64,000 bases of DNA. Source: Candidatus Westeberhardia cardiocondylae (GTDB lineage: Bacteria > Pseudomonadota > Gammaproteobacteria > Enterobacterales > Enterobacteriaceae). Shown piece by piece: positions 47,208 through 58,595 of the stretch (within the stretch, counting starts at the first letter, position 1; each line of letters opens with the position of its first letter). The notes below the pieces were generated by a model. The model saw only the letters and a program-made list of their open reading frames with translations, was not told where the DNA came from and did no database searches. The translations under genes and the position numbers were made by a program. The stretch is taken from assembly GCA_024648785.1 (NCBI GenBank), contig JABYQB010000003.1, positions 1 through 64,000 of the forward strand, given 5' to 3'.

Positions 47208-48257
47208 ATGAAGAAAAACGGTGAAAATAAAAATAGTTTTTCTTTAAACAAAGAAACAACAATAATTACTCCAAAAATGTTAAAAAAACGTTTTCCATTA
47301 CAAGAATTAGACAAAATATTTATTTCTCAGTCAAGAAAGATAATAAAAAATATTATAAATAAAAAAGATCATAGACTTTTAATAGTTTGCGGACCATGTT
47401 CTATTCATGAAATAGATTCTGCTATTGATTACGCAAAACGTTTAAAAGAATTATCAGAAAAAACACAAAATAAATTATATTTAGTAATGAGATCTTATTT
47501 CGAAAAACCAAGAACAACAGTGGGATGGAAAGGATTAATAAATGATCCATACATAAATAATTCTTATAATATAGAAAAAGGATTACATATATCAAGATCA
47601 TTATTACTGGAATTAACTAAAATAAGAATTCCATTAGCTACAGAAGCATTAGATATTATAACACCTCAATATTTAAGTGACATGTTTAGCTGGAGTGCTA
47701 TTGGGGCAAGAACAATAGAATCTCAAATACATCGAGAAATGGCTTCTGGTTTACATATGCCAATAGGATTCAAAAACAGTACTGATGGGAATATAGATTC
47801 AGCAATAAATTCAATTATAGTGTCATCCAAAAAACATCATTATTTAGGAATAAGTCAAAATGGAGTAGTCTGCACAATACAAACTACAGGAAATCCAAAT
47901 AGTCATATAATATTAAGAGGAGGTCATAAACCTAATTATTATGAAAGAAATATTATAGAATGTGAAAATAAAATTAAACAAAATAACATATCTACATCTT
48001 TAATGATTGATTGCAGTCATAGTAATTCTGAAAAAAATTATAAAAATCAAGAAATAGTAGCAACATCTATATTAAAAACAATAAAATTAAAAAAATATTC
48101 AATAATTGGAATTATGTTAGAAAGCCATATTAATTCTGGAAATCAACAAATAAATGTAAAAAAAGATAAAATGAAATATGGAGTTTCAATTACAGATGCT
48201 TGCATAAGTTGGGAAAAAACAGAAAAACTAATTCTAAAAATACATGATGAACTATAA
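47208..48257 (+). CDS. aroF: DAHP synthase, AroF-like
   Basis: LLIVCGPCSIHEIDSAIDYAKRLK; YFEKPRTTVGWKGLINDP; upstream of tyrA as in the E. coli aroF-tyrA operon. Confidence 0.9.
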   Translation: MKKNGENKNSFSLNKETTIITPKMLKKRFPLQELDKIFISQSRKIIKNIINKKDHRLLIVCGPCSIHEIDSAIDYAKRLKELSEKTQNKLYLVMRSYFEKPRTTVGWKGLINDPYINNSYNIEKGLHISRSLLLELTKIRIPLATEALDIITPQYLSDMFSWSAIGARTIESQIHREMASGLHMPIGFKNSTDGNIDSAINSIIVSSKKHHYLGISQNGVVCTIQTTGNPNSHIILRGGHKPNYYERNIIECENKIKQNNISTSLMIDCSHSNSEKNYKNQEIVATSILKTIKLKKYSIIGIMLESHINSGNQQINVKKDKMKYGVSITDACISWEKTEKLILKIHDEL

Positions 48258-48271
48258 AATTTAGGTAAAAT

Positions 48272-49408
48272 ATGACATTAAAAGAAGATCTTAAAACATT
48301 GAGAGAAAAAATAAATAATACAGATAAGTCTTTAATGAATTTAATACATGAACGTTTATTAATTGTAACAAAAATTGGAATTTTAAAAAAACAACATGGA
48401 TTACCTATATATGATCCTAAAAGAGAACAAAAATTAATTAACAACAAAAAAAAATATGCAAAAATATTAAATATTTCTAAAAACTTTATAGAAAACATAT
48501 TTTACAACATTATTAAAGAATCATATAAAATAGAAGAAAATATAGGATTTAAAACATTAAATAAAAACATAGGACCTATAGTAATTATAGGAGGCCATGG
48601 TAACATGGGAAGTTTTTTTGAAAAAATGTTATCTCTTTCAGGATATGAAATTATTCTTTTTGGTAGGAAAGATTGGGAAAATTCTAATACAATATTAAAA
48701 AATACTAAATTAATAGTAATCAGTGTCCCTATACACTCAACAATAAAAGTAATTAAACAACTTCCTACACTTAAAAATGATTGTATTTTAGTAGATGTTA
48801 CATCAATAAAACATGAACCAATTCAAACCATGTTAAAAATACACGATGGTCCAGTTCTTGGGTTACATCCTATATTTAATCCTAAATCCAACGATACAGC
48901 TTCAAGAAAAACTATGATATATTGTCATGGAAGACAACAAAAATCTTATCAATGGATACTAGATCAAATACAAATGTGGGGTATAACTTTATATAACATG
49001 GAAACAATTGAACATGATAAATATATGTTATTATCTCAATCATTAAGACATTTTATATATTTTACATATGGAATATTTTTAGAAGAAAAAAATATTGATA
49101 TAAAAAAATTGTTCAAAATGTCACCACCAATTTATCAAATAGAACTAACAATGATAGGAAGATTATTTTCCCAGGATCCAGAATTATGTTTCGATATTAT
49201 AACTTCACAGCCGGAAATTTCATTTTTAGTAGATGCATATCAAAAATGTTTAAAAAAAACAATTAAATTAGTAAACAAAAACAAAGAAAAAAAAACATTT
49301 TTTAAATATTTTAAAAAAACCAAATTCTCTCTTGGAGAATATACAGAACAATTAAAAATAAATAGCGATAATATATTAAATAATTTAAATTTACACAAGA
49401 ATAAATAA
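48272..49408 (+). CDS. tyrA: Bifunctional chorismate mutase/prephenate dehydrogenase
   Basis: Chorismate mutase-like N-terminus; IGGHGNMGSFFEKMLSLSGYEI; GPVLGLHPIF. Confidence 0.94.
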   Translation: MTLKEDLKTLREKINNTDKSLMNLIHERLLIVTKIGILKKQHGLPIYDPKREQKLINNKKKYAKILNISKNFIENIFYNIIKESYKIEENIGFKTLNKNIGPIVIIGGHGNMGSFFEKMLSLSGYEIILFGRKDWENSNTILKNTKLIVISVPIHSTIKVIKQLPTLKNDCILVDVTSIKHEPIQTMLKIHDGPVLGLHPIFNPKSNDTASRKTMIYCHGRQQKSYQWILDQIQMWGITLYNMETIEHDKYMLLSQSLRHFIYFTYGIFLEEKNIDIKKLFKMSPPIYQIELTMIGRLFSQDPELCFDIITSQPEISFLVDAYQKCLKKTIKLVNKNKEKKTFFKYFKKTKFSLGEYTEQLKINSDNILNNLNLHKNK

Positions 49409-49872
49409 AATAAAAATTATTAAAATATTAAAATATTTTTAATAATATTAATTACATTTAAGAAACAAATTTCGTAAAATTCAAAAAATGAAAAATTTAA
49501 TAAATTAGATAACATAAAAATAAAAACATAAAAATTTCAAATTATTAAAAAATACAAAATATATACACACATTACAACTAAACAAATAGTAACAAATAAC
49601 CATTAAACAACAAACATTATCATATAAAAATTAAAAATAAAACTTATTATAAATAATACAAAAATAAAACAATACCAAAATATACTATATACATATATTA
49701 ATTATAAATATTAAAAATTATTTACATCATATAATTACTGTATTACTTAATATATAAAAATAAATCATTATTTAATATAACGATATAAATCATAATTTTA
49801 AAATAATTAATAATAAAATATAATCAAAAAAAATATGTAATAATATTATAAAAATTCTATATATATTCAAAT

Positions 49873-50840
49873 ATGAAAAAAAACTTTACATTACAAAAAA
49901 ATAAAAAAATTATCAATAATTTAATATATAAACAAAGATTAGATAAAGCATTATCTAAATTATTTCCTGAATACTCAAGATCAAAATTAAAAAATTTCAT
50001 TTTAAAATCATATGTTTCAGTTAATAATACAATTGTTACTTCGCCAAAAAAATATGTAATAGGAGGAGAATATATTAAAATACAAATAATTAAACAACAA
50101 AATCATACATCACAAAATATTAAATTAAATATCATATATAATGATCATGATATTATTGTGATAAACAAACCTAAAAATACTGTAGTACATACTGAAAAAA
50201 AAAACGAAATTGGTACAATATTAAATTCATTGTTATATTATTATCCATCAATATCTAAAATATCAAGATATGGAATAATTCATAGATTAGATAAGGATAC
50301 ATCTGGAATTATGTTAATAGCAAAAACTGAATTTTCTCAAAACAGATTAATAAATGATATGAAAAACAAAAAAATTTATAAAGAATATGAATCAATTGTA
50401 ATAGGAAATATTAAAAATAATGGAAGTATAATAGAACCTATTAAACGACATAAAAAAAAACAAAAATGATAATACATAAAACAGGAAAAAAATCAATTAC
50501 ACATTATAAAATTATAAAATCATTTCATAATCATACATATATCAATATACAATTAGAAACTGGAAGAACTCATCAAATTAGAGTACATATGAAATATATA
50601 AAACATCCAATAGTTGGAGATAAAAAATATGGAAAACCAACATCTAAAAAAGATAAACAAATTAAAAAAAAATATGCAAAAATACTATCTTTTTTTACAA
50701 GACAAGCATTACATGCTAAAACTTTAATTTTCAAACATCCTATTACACTAAACAAAATGAAATTACATGCACCATTACCAAATGACATGATTAAATTATT
50801 AAAAATATTAAAAAAAGAACAAAATAATAAAAAACAATAA
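49873..50840 (+). CDS. rluD: 23S rRNA pseudouridine synthase RluD-like, split by a frameshift at an A9 tract (50452-50460)
   Basis: ORF1 S4-like domain + GIIHRLDKDTSGIMLIAKT; ORF2 SITHYKI...LETGRTHQIRVHMKYIKHPIVGDKKYG; joined length ~322 aa vs 326 in E. coli. Confidence 0.9.
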
Positions 50841-50960
50841 AATATAAAATATATGTTATTTTCAATATTTATTTAAATATTTATAATAATATATTAAAAT
50901 ATTGAAATCAAATAATTAAATAAATAATTTATATTTTAACAAAACAAATTAAAATAAAAA

Positions 50961-53072
50961 ATGGAAAATAAAAACATATTAAGTCAATTTACTACTGATT
51001 TAACAAAAGAAGCTGAACAAGGAAAACTTGATCCTGTTATAGGTAGAGACGAAGAAATAAGAAGAACAATTCAAGTATTACAACGTAGAACAAAAAATAA
51101 TCCAGTATTAATCGGCGAACCAGGTGTTGGTAAAACTGCAATTGTTGAAGGTTTAGCACAAAGAATTATAAACAAAGAAGTACCAGAAGGATTAAAAAAT
51201 AATAAAATTTTGTCATTAAATATGGGATCATTATTAGCGGGTGCAAAATATAGAGGAGATTTTGAAGAAAGATTAAAAAAAATACTAATAAACATATCAA
51301 AACAAAAAATAGGAATTATTCTATTTATTGATGAATTACACACTATAGTTGGAACTGGTAACATAGAAGGAGCAGTAGATGCAGGAAATATGTTAAAACC
51401 AGCATTAGCAAGAGGAGAACTACACTGTGTTGGAGCAACAACTTTTAATGAATACAATAAATATATAGAAAAAGACGCGGCATTAGAAAGAAGATTCCAA
51501 AAAATTGTTATACTAGAACCAAGTATACAAGATACAATTGCAATTATAAGAGGTTTAAAAGAAAAATATGAACTACATCATAATGTACAAATAACAGATA
51601 GAGCAATAATTGCCGCAGCAAATCTATCTAATAGATATATTTCTGACAGACAATTACCAGACAAAGCCATAGATTTAATAGATGAAGCCGCTTCAAGTAT
51701 ACGTATACAAATAGATTCAAAACCAGAAGCAATTGACAAATTAGAAAGAAAAATTATTAAATTAAAATTAGAAAAAAAAGCATTATATAAAGAATCAGAT
51801 AAAAGAAGTATTAAAAATTTACAAAAAATTAATTATGAATTAGAAAATGAAATTAAAGAATATTCTAGACTAGAAAAACAATGGAAAGAAGAAAAACATT
51901 ATTTACAACATATTCAAAATTTAAAAAATGAACTCGAACAAACAAAATATTTAATAGATCACGCTCGTCGTATTGGAGATTTAGAAAAAATGTCCGAATT
52001 ACAATACGGTAAAATTCCTGAAATAAAAAAAAACATTTCTTATATTTCTGAAAATAAAAAAACAAAAAAAACCTGTATTTTACAAAATAAAGTAACTGAT
52101 ATAGAAATTGCTACTATATTATCAAAATGGACAAAAATACCAATATCTCAAATGTTAGAAAGTGAAAAAACAAAATTGTTATATATGGAAAAATGTTTAA
52201 ATAATTATGTAATTGGGCAAGAAGAAGCAATTATTTCAATATCAAATGCTATAAGAAGAAATAGAGTTGGGTTATCAGAACCAAATAAACCAATAGGATC
52301 CTTTATGTTTTTAGGCCCAACTGGAGTTGGAAAGACAGAATTATGTAAAAAATTATCTGTATTTCTATTTAATAAAGAACGTTCCATGGTCAGAATAGAT
52401 ATGTCTGAATTTATGGAAAAACATTCAATATCAAGGTTAATAGGTGCTCCACCGGGGTATATAGGGTATGAGGAAGGGGGTTACATAACTGAAAAAATAT
52501 ATAGGCAACCATATTCTTTAATTTTACTAGATGAAATAGAAAAAGCACACCCTGAAATTTTTAATATCTTATTACAAATATTAGATGATGGAAGATTAAC
52601 AGACGGAAAAGGAAAAACAGTAGATTTTCAAAATACTGTAATAATTATGACATCAAATTTGGGATCACAAATAATACAAAAAAAATCTTTACAAAATAAT
52701 TATATAAAAATGAAAAACATGGTTATTGATATAGTAAAAAAAAATTTCAAACCAGAATTCATAAATAGAATTGATGAAATAGTTGTATTTCATAAACTTG
52801 AAAAAAAACATATAAATAAAATTATTAAAATACAAATACAAAAATTATGTAATAGATTAAAGGAAAAAAATTATTTTATTTCCATTGACAAAAACATAAT
52901 CAAATTTATTGAAAAAATAGGATTTAGCCAAATATATGGAGCTAGACCACTAAAAAAAATAATACAAAAAAAAATTGGTAACTTTCTATCTAAAAAAATA
53001 CTTTTAGGAGAAATAAAACAAAATAAAAATATAAAATTAAAATTAATAAAAAATAAAATTACAATTACATAA
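50961..53072 (+). CDS. clpB: ClpB disaggregase lacking the N-terminal domain
   Basis: 703 aa; [60 protein letters not shown]; both AAA+ domains and the middle coiled coil present. Confidence 0.95.
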   Translation: MENKNILSQFTTDLTKEAEQGKLDPVIGRDEEIRRTIQVLQRRTKNNPVLIGEPGVGKTAIVEGLAQRIINKEVPEGLKNNKILSLNMGSLLAGAKYRGDFEERLKKILINISKQKIGIILFIDELHTIVGTGNIEGAVDAGNMLKPALARGELHCVGATTFNEYNKYIEKDAALERRFQKIVILEPSIQDTIAIIRGLKEKYELHHNVQITDRAIIAAANLSNRYISDRQLPDKAIDLIDEAASSIRIQIDSKPEAIDKLERKIIKLKLEKKALYKESDKRSIKNLQKINYELENEIKEYSRLEKQWKEEKHYLQHIQNLKNELEQTKYLIDHARRIGDLEKMSELQYGKIPEIKKNISYISENKKTKKTCILQNKVTDIEIATILSKWTKIPISQMLESEKTKLLYMEKCLNNYVIGQEEAIISISNAIRRNRVGLSEPNKPIGSFMFLGPTGVGKTELCKKLSVFLFNKERSMVRIDMSEFMEKHSISRLIGAPPGYIGYEEGGYITEKIYRQPYSLILLDEIEKAHPEIFNILLQILDDGRLTDGKGKTVDFQNTVIIMTSNLGSQIIQKKSLQNNYIKMKNMVIDIVKKNFKPEFINRIDEIVVFHKLEKKHINKIIKIQIQKLCNRLKEKNYFISIDKNIIKFIEKIGFSQIYGARPLKKIIQKKIGNFLSKKILLGEIKQNKNIKLKLIKNKITIT

Positions 53073-53459
53073 ATAAATCATGTAAAAATTATAAATAATT
53101 TTGTTAAAATATCTCAAAAATAATTTTCAATGTATTAAATATACAAAATATATTAATTTATTTAAACAAATTCAAAACTTAAAAATAAATTTTGATACTT
53201 ACATTTTGTATAAAACTATATTAATTATTAATAATAAAATTAATAAAAATGAAAATGTTATTAACATATAAAATAAATATACAAATTTTATTATATTTAT
53301 TTTATTAATAATAAATATTTCAATATAAATATCTTATGTACTACATTAAATAAATATGTTAAAATTTACAAACATTTTAATAATGATTAAATGATATTTA
53401 TCATATAAATTTTATTAAATTATTTTATTCAATTTTTAATTATAATAAATGACATATTT

Positions 53460-53533
53460 GGTGCGGTAGTTCAGCTGGTTAGAATATCGGCTTGTCACGC
53501 CGAGGGTCACGGGTTCAAATCCCGTCCGCACCG
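53460..53533 (+). tRNA. tRNA-Asp (anticodon GTC)
   Basis: GGTGCGGTAGTTCAGCTGGTTAGAATATCGGCTTGTCACGCCGAGGGTCACGGGTTCAAATCCCGTCCGCACCG; CCA not encoded; T-run follows. Confidence 0.97.
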
Positions 53534-53547
53534 TTTTTTATTTATTT

Positions 53548-53622
53548 GGGGGCGTAGTTCAAACTTGGAAGAGCATCGGTCTCCAAAACCGAAAGTTGAG
53601 AGTTCAAGCCTCTCCGCCCCTG
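53548..53622 (+). tRNA. tRNA-Trp (anticodon CCA)
   Basis: GGGGGCGTAGTTCAAACTTGGAAGAGCATCGGTCTCCAAAACCGAAAGTTGAGAGTTCAAGCCTCTCCGCCCCTG; 3' CCA not encoded. Confidence 0.96.
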
Positions 53623-53977
53623 TTTTTTTATTTTTTTAAAAAATTAATTAAAAATTAATAAATTTCATATATAAAATTATTAACATTATCTTAAATTAAT
53701 AAAATAATATTTTTAAAATAAATTATTTTTTTGTTTTTTATTTTTAAAATTAAAAAAAATGAAAATAATTTAGAAATTAAACAAATTAAATAAAAAAACA
53801 AATAAAAACTATAATTAACCCATAAAAACAAATCAAATATTAAAAAATGGTAATTTTAACAAAACTTATTACAATTTAAAGTAATATTAATAAAACATAA
53901 AATATTAAATAAATAAAAATACTAATATCTTCAAAGATAATATCATAATTTATATATAAAACACATAAAAACAATAA

Positions 53978-54751
53978 TCAAAAATGATTAATAATTTTCG
54001 ATATTTTTTCATCAGACCTTAATGTCATAATTTCACACCCATATTTTGTTACCAAAACAGTATGTTCATACTGCGCGGAAAAACCATGATCTTTAGTTTT
54101 TACAGTCCAACCATCTTTCATAACTCTAACAAAACATGTTCCTACATTGACCATAGGTTCAATTGTAAATATCATTCCTTCATTTAAAATACAATCAAAA
54201 TCATCGGATTCATAATGCAATACATGAGGATCTTCATGAAAATTTTTACCAATTCCATGCCCACAATACTCTCTAACTACCGAAAAATTTTCCAATTCAA
54301 CAAATTTCTGGATCGATTTTCCTAATTCTTTTATATGTAAACCAGGTCTAACCATATAAATAGCCAAATATAAACTATTCTGAGATACTTTGCATAAACG
54401 TTTAGACAAAATACTAGGGCTACCAACAAAAAACATTTTTGAAGTATCTCCATAACAACCATCTTTAATTATTGCAACATCTATATTAACAATATCACCA
54501 TTTTTTAATCTTTTCTTATTAGAAGGTATACCATGACAAACAACTTCATTAACAGAAATACAAACAGATTTTGGAAATCCATGATATCCAAGAGATGCAG
54601 GAATAGCATTTTGATTATTTACAATATAATTATGACATAAACTATCTAATTCTCCAGTACTAACTCCTGGTTTAACATAAAATTCAACATATTCTAATAC
54701 TTCAGAAGCAAGTCTGCAAACAAAACGCATTTTATCTAAAAAATTAAACAT
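53978..54751 (-). CDS. map: Methionine aminopeptidase type I
   Basis: CISVNEVVCHGIPSNKKRLKNGDIVNIDVAI; VVREYCGHGIGKNFHEDPHVLHY; divergent from rpsB as in E. coli. Confidence 0.96.
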   Translation of the reverse strand: MFNFLDKMRFVCRLASEVLEYVEFYVKPGVSTGELDSLCHNYIVNNQNAIPASLGYHGFPKSVCISVNEVVCHGIPSNKKRLKNGDIVNIDVAIIKDGCYGDTSKMFFVGSPSILSKRLCKVSQNSLYLAIYMVRPGLHIKELGKSIQKFVELENFSVVREYCGHGIGKNFHEDPHVLHYESDDFDCILNEGMIFTIEPMVNVGTCFVRVMKDGWTVKTKDHGFSAQYEHTVLVTKYGCEIMTLRSDEKISKIINHF

Positions 54752-55119
54752 ATTACTAAATTAATTTCAATATTATATATATAATATATATATTCATTTT
54801 ATAAATTTAAAAATATAATTTCTTAACATTATATTTATATTGATATACTTACAATATTATATCATTTTAATAAAAAAATATCATGTTCAAATAATTTATA
54901 TATAAAATATATATAAACTTTTATTAAATAAAATTAAAACAATAAAAAATACATTTTATAAATATTATTTACAAACATTAAATTTTACAATATTAAATTA
55001 ATATCTAAATATATTGAAATATTACAAAACAAATATTAAAAATAAATTTCTAAAAATAAATTTATTTAGATAAAATATTAAAAACAAACTTATAAATTAA
55101 AACATGGAAAATATTAATT

Positions 55120-55833
55120 ATGAAAATTCCTTCTATACAAGAAATGTTAAAAGCTGGAGTACATTTCGGTCACCAAACAAGATATTGGAATCCAAAAATG
55201 AAACCATTTATTTTTGGATCATATCATAAAATACATATAATTAACTTAGATATAACTACAATTATGTTACAAAAAGCATTAATAAAACTAAAAAAAATTT
55301 ATTTAAATAACGGAAAAATTTTATTTGTTGGAACAAAAAAAGCTGCAAGTGAACCAATAAAAAATACAGCAAAAAATTGTAATCAATTTTTTGTAAATTA
55401 TAGATGGTTAGGAGGAATGCTAACAAATTGGAAAACAGTACGTAAATCAATTAAAAAATTAAAAAATTTAGAAACACAATCAAAAGACGGAACATTTAAA
55501 AAAATAACAAAAAAAGAAGCATTAGTTCGTACAAAAACATTAAATAAACTAGAAAATAGTTTAGGTGGAATAAAAAATATGCATGGTCTACCTGATGCAA
55601 TATTTGTTATTGATGCAGAAAAAGAACGAATTACAATAAAAGAAGCAAAAAAAATTGGAATTCCAATTTTTGCTATAGTTGATACAAATTCTGACCCAAG
55701 TGATATAGATTTTATTATACCAGGAAATGATGATGCTATACGTTCTATTAATTTATATTTATTAACAATTTCATCTATTCTAAAAAACAAAGAAGAAATA
55801 CAAAAAAATAAAAACGTAACATTAAACACTTAA
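55120..55833 (+). CDS. rpsB: 30S ribosomal protein S2
   Basis: [42 protein letters not shown]. Confidence 0.97.
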   Translation: MKIPSIQEMLKAGVHFGHQTRYWNPKMKPFIFGSYHKIHIINLDITTIMLQKALIKLKKIYLNNGKILFVGTKKAASEPIKNTAKNCNQFFVNYRWLGGMLTNWKTVRKSIKKLKNLETQSKDGTFKKITKKEALVRTKTLNKLENSLGGIKNMHGLPDAIFVIDAEKERITIKEAKKIGIPIFAIVDTNSDPSDIDFIIPGNDDAIRSINLYLLTISSILKNKEEIQKNKNVTLNT

Positions 55834-55893
55834 AAACAAAATATAAATAAAAACAAAATTCTTAAATTAATCAAAAAACAATAAAGGAAAAAT

Positions 55894-56709
55894 ATGTTAA
55901 ATAACAAAAAAAACATTAATGTAGAAATAATTAAAAAACTAAGAAAAAAAACTGGAATAGGTATATTAACATGCAAAAAAGCTTTAATTCAAACAAAAGG
56001 AAAAATAAATGAAGCAATAAAATATCTAAGAACAACACACATGATAAAAATAAATGAAAACAATATAATTTCAAATTTACAAGGGACTATTTTAGCTAAA
56101 ATATCTGAAAAATATCAATCTGGTGTTTTAATCGAGTTAAATTGCGAAAGCGATTTCACAACACAAACGAAAGAATTCAAAAATTTTGGAAAAAAACTAA
56201 TTAAATTTACTTTACAAAATAACATTAACAACATCGATATATTAAAAATAAAATTCAAAAAAGAACATATAAATATTATAAACAAAATTAAAGAAAATAT
56301 TAAAATTCGTCGCATGCAAGTATTATATGGTAATACATTAGGAATGTATACACATAGAAATAAAATCGGGGTAATTGTTTCAGCAAAAAATATGTCAAAA
56401 AAATTAATAAAACAAATTGCAATGCATATAGCAGCAAACAAACCTAAATATATTGATACATCTAATATTCCATTAAACATTATAAACGAAGAAAAAAAAA
56501 TACAATTAAATATTGCTTCTCAACTAAATAAACAATACAATATTTCAAAAAAAATAGTTGAAGGACAAATGAAAAAATTTATCAACAATATTTCATTATT
56601 AAAACAACCATTCATTCTAAATACAAACAAAAATATTGAACAATTACTATTAGAAAAAAATGCAAAAATTAATAAATTTATACGATTTGAATTAGGAGAA
56701 AATATTTAA
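55894..56709 (+). CDS. tsf: Elongation factor Ts
   Basis: IKKLRKKTGIGILTCKKALIQTKGKINEAIKYLR; NCESDFTTQTKEF; SD AAAGGA. Confidence 0.96.
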   Translation: MLNNKKNINVEIIKKLRKKTGIGILTCKKALIQTKGKINEAIKYLRTTHMIKINENNIISNLQGTILAKISEKYQSGVLIELNCESDFTTQTKEFKNFGKKLIKFTLQNNINNIDILKIKFKKEHINIINKIKENIKIRRMQVLYGNTLGMYTHRNKIGVIVSAKNMSKKLIKQIAMHIAANKPKYIDTSNIPLNIINEEKKIQLNIASQLNKQYNISKKIVEGQMKKFINNISLLKQPFILNTNKNIEQLLLEKNAKINKFIRFELGENI

Positions 56710-56805
56710 ATAAACAATAATTTTATATAAAATTTACATTTCAATTTAAATTAATCAATATAACAAATACATATATTATAAATAATATTAAAATATACAA
56801 ATAAT

Positions 56806-57534
56806 ATGACAAACACAAAAAAACCTATATATAAAAGAATTCTACTAAAATTAAGTGGAGAAGCTTTACAAAAAGATAACAAATTTGGAATTAATACTAA
56901 AATATTAAAATATATAGCACAAGATATAAAAAAACTTATACTTCTTAACGTTCAAATAGGAATAGTAATAGGAGGAGGTAATTTATTCCGAGGATCACAT
57001 CTGGAAAAATCTGGAATAAATCGTATTACCAGTGATCATATAGGAATATTATCAACAATTATAAATAGTTTAGCTATACAGGATATATTGTGTCAAATTA
57101 ATATTAATACAAAAGTAATGTCTTCTATTTCTTTAAATAATATATGTGAAAATTATAACTATAAAAAAGCTATAGAACTTCTAAATAATAAATATGTAGT
57201 AATTTTTTCTGCAGGAACAGGAAATCCATTATTTACTACAGATTCAGCAGCATGTTTAAGAGGAATTGAAATTCAAGCAAATATTATATTAAAAGCAACA
57301 AAAGTTAAAGGAATATTTTCAAAAAATCCAAAAAATAACAAAAATACCACTTTTTATAAAAAAATAAGTTACCAAGATGTAATAAAAAAAGAAATAAAAA
57401 TTATGGATCTTACAGCATTTACTTTAGCAAGAGATCATAATTTACCAATATATATATTTAATTTTAATACAAAAAATATATTATACAAGATTATTATGGG
57501 ATATGAAAAAGAAGGAACATTAATAACAAATTAA
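56806..57534 (+). CDS. pyrH: Uridylate kinase
   Basis: KRILLKLSGEALQ; IGIVIGGGNLFRG; FSAGTGNPLFTTDSAACLRGIEI. Confidence 0.97.
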   Translation: MTNTKKPIYKRILLKLSGEALQKDNKFGINTKILKYIAQDIKKLILLNVQIGIVIGGGNLFRGSHLEKSGINRITSDHIGILSTIINSLAIQDILCQININTKVMSSISLNNICENYNYKKAIELLNNKYVVIFSAGTGNPLFTTDSAACLRGIEIQANIILKATKVKGIFSKNPKNNKNTTFYKKISYQDVIKKEIKIMDLTAFTLARDHNLPIYIFNFNTKNILYKIIMGYEKEGTLITN

Positions 57535-57565
57535 AATTTTAACTATTTTAATAACACTAAATAAA

Positions 57566-58153
57566 ATGAAAAACATACACAATACAAAATCAATAACCAT
57601 AAAAATTACAGAAAAAACAAAAAACAAAATACAAGAATGTATTAATAAATTTGAAAAAAATATAAAAAAAATACGTGATTATAATATATCTCCTAATTTA
57701 ATAGACAACATATTGATACAATATCACAATACTTTACAACCATTACAAAAATTAGCATATATTACAAATGAAAATAAAAACACATTAACAATTATTGCTT
57801 TTGAAAAAACAACTATTTCATCAATAAAAAAAGCTATTATAAGTTCAAATTTAGGAATAAATCCATATTCTATAGGAGAAAAAATTTATTTATCATTTCC
57901 AAAAATTACACAAGAAAATAGAAAAAATTTAATAAAATTAACAAACATAGAAGCAGAAAAACATAAAATTCAAATTAGAAATATAAGAAGAAAAATTAAT
58001 GAAAAAATAAAACAATACAATAAAAACAAAATAATAAATGATGACAAAAAATACAAATTACAAAACATTGTACAAAATATAACTAATAAAAACATAAAAA
58101 AAATTAATAAAATTCTAAAAGAAAAAGAAAAAAATTTAACCAAAAATTCATAA
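57566..58153 (+). CDS. frr: Ribosome recycling factor
   Basis: 195 aa; ...KKIRDYNISPNLIDNILIQYHNTLQPLQKLAYI; IRNIRRKINEKIK; between pyrH and uppS. Confidence 0.9.
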   Translation: MKNIHNTKSITIKITEKTKNKIQECINKFEKNIKKIRDYNISPNLIDNILIQYHNTLQPLQKLAYITNENKNTLTIIAFEKTTISSIKKAIISSNLGINPYSIGEKIYLSFPKITQENRKNLIKLTNIEAEKHKIQIRNIRRKINEKIKQYNKNKIINDDKKYKLQNIVQNITNKNIKKINKILKEKEKNLTKNS

Positions 58154-58595
58154 ATAAGAAAATATAAACATTATAAATAATAATAATTATTTTTATATAA
58201 AATAATTAAAAACTAAAACATAAAACATTAAAGTTAATAATTTTAAAAAAATTTTTTAATTAAACAAAATTATATTTTTAATAATACAATAATACAAATT
58301 TAAATCTCAAATTATTAAAATTAATAAAAAAAATTTAAAAAAATTACAATATATAAAACAATAAATTTATATATTATAAATATAATGTGAAAAAAAATTA
58401 AAATATAAACTAAGAAATAGAATAAAATAAATATATTTAATTATAAATTTAACTATATAAATAATACAATAATTTAAAAAATTAAAAAATTAATTAAATA
58501 AGCAAATATAAAATTTTTTAACAATACTTATTAATCTTGATAAAATATGTTTTATAACACAAAAATTTTAAATAAATAAATAATATTTATAACAA

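Noticed and set aside
50870-50960. Sigma32-like promoter before clpB (ATTGAAATC...)
   Set aside because: Only a weak -35 resemblance and no CCCCAT-type -10; indistinguishable from AT background.
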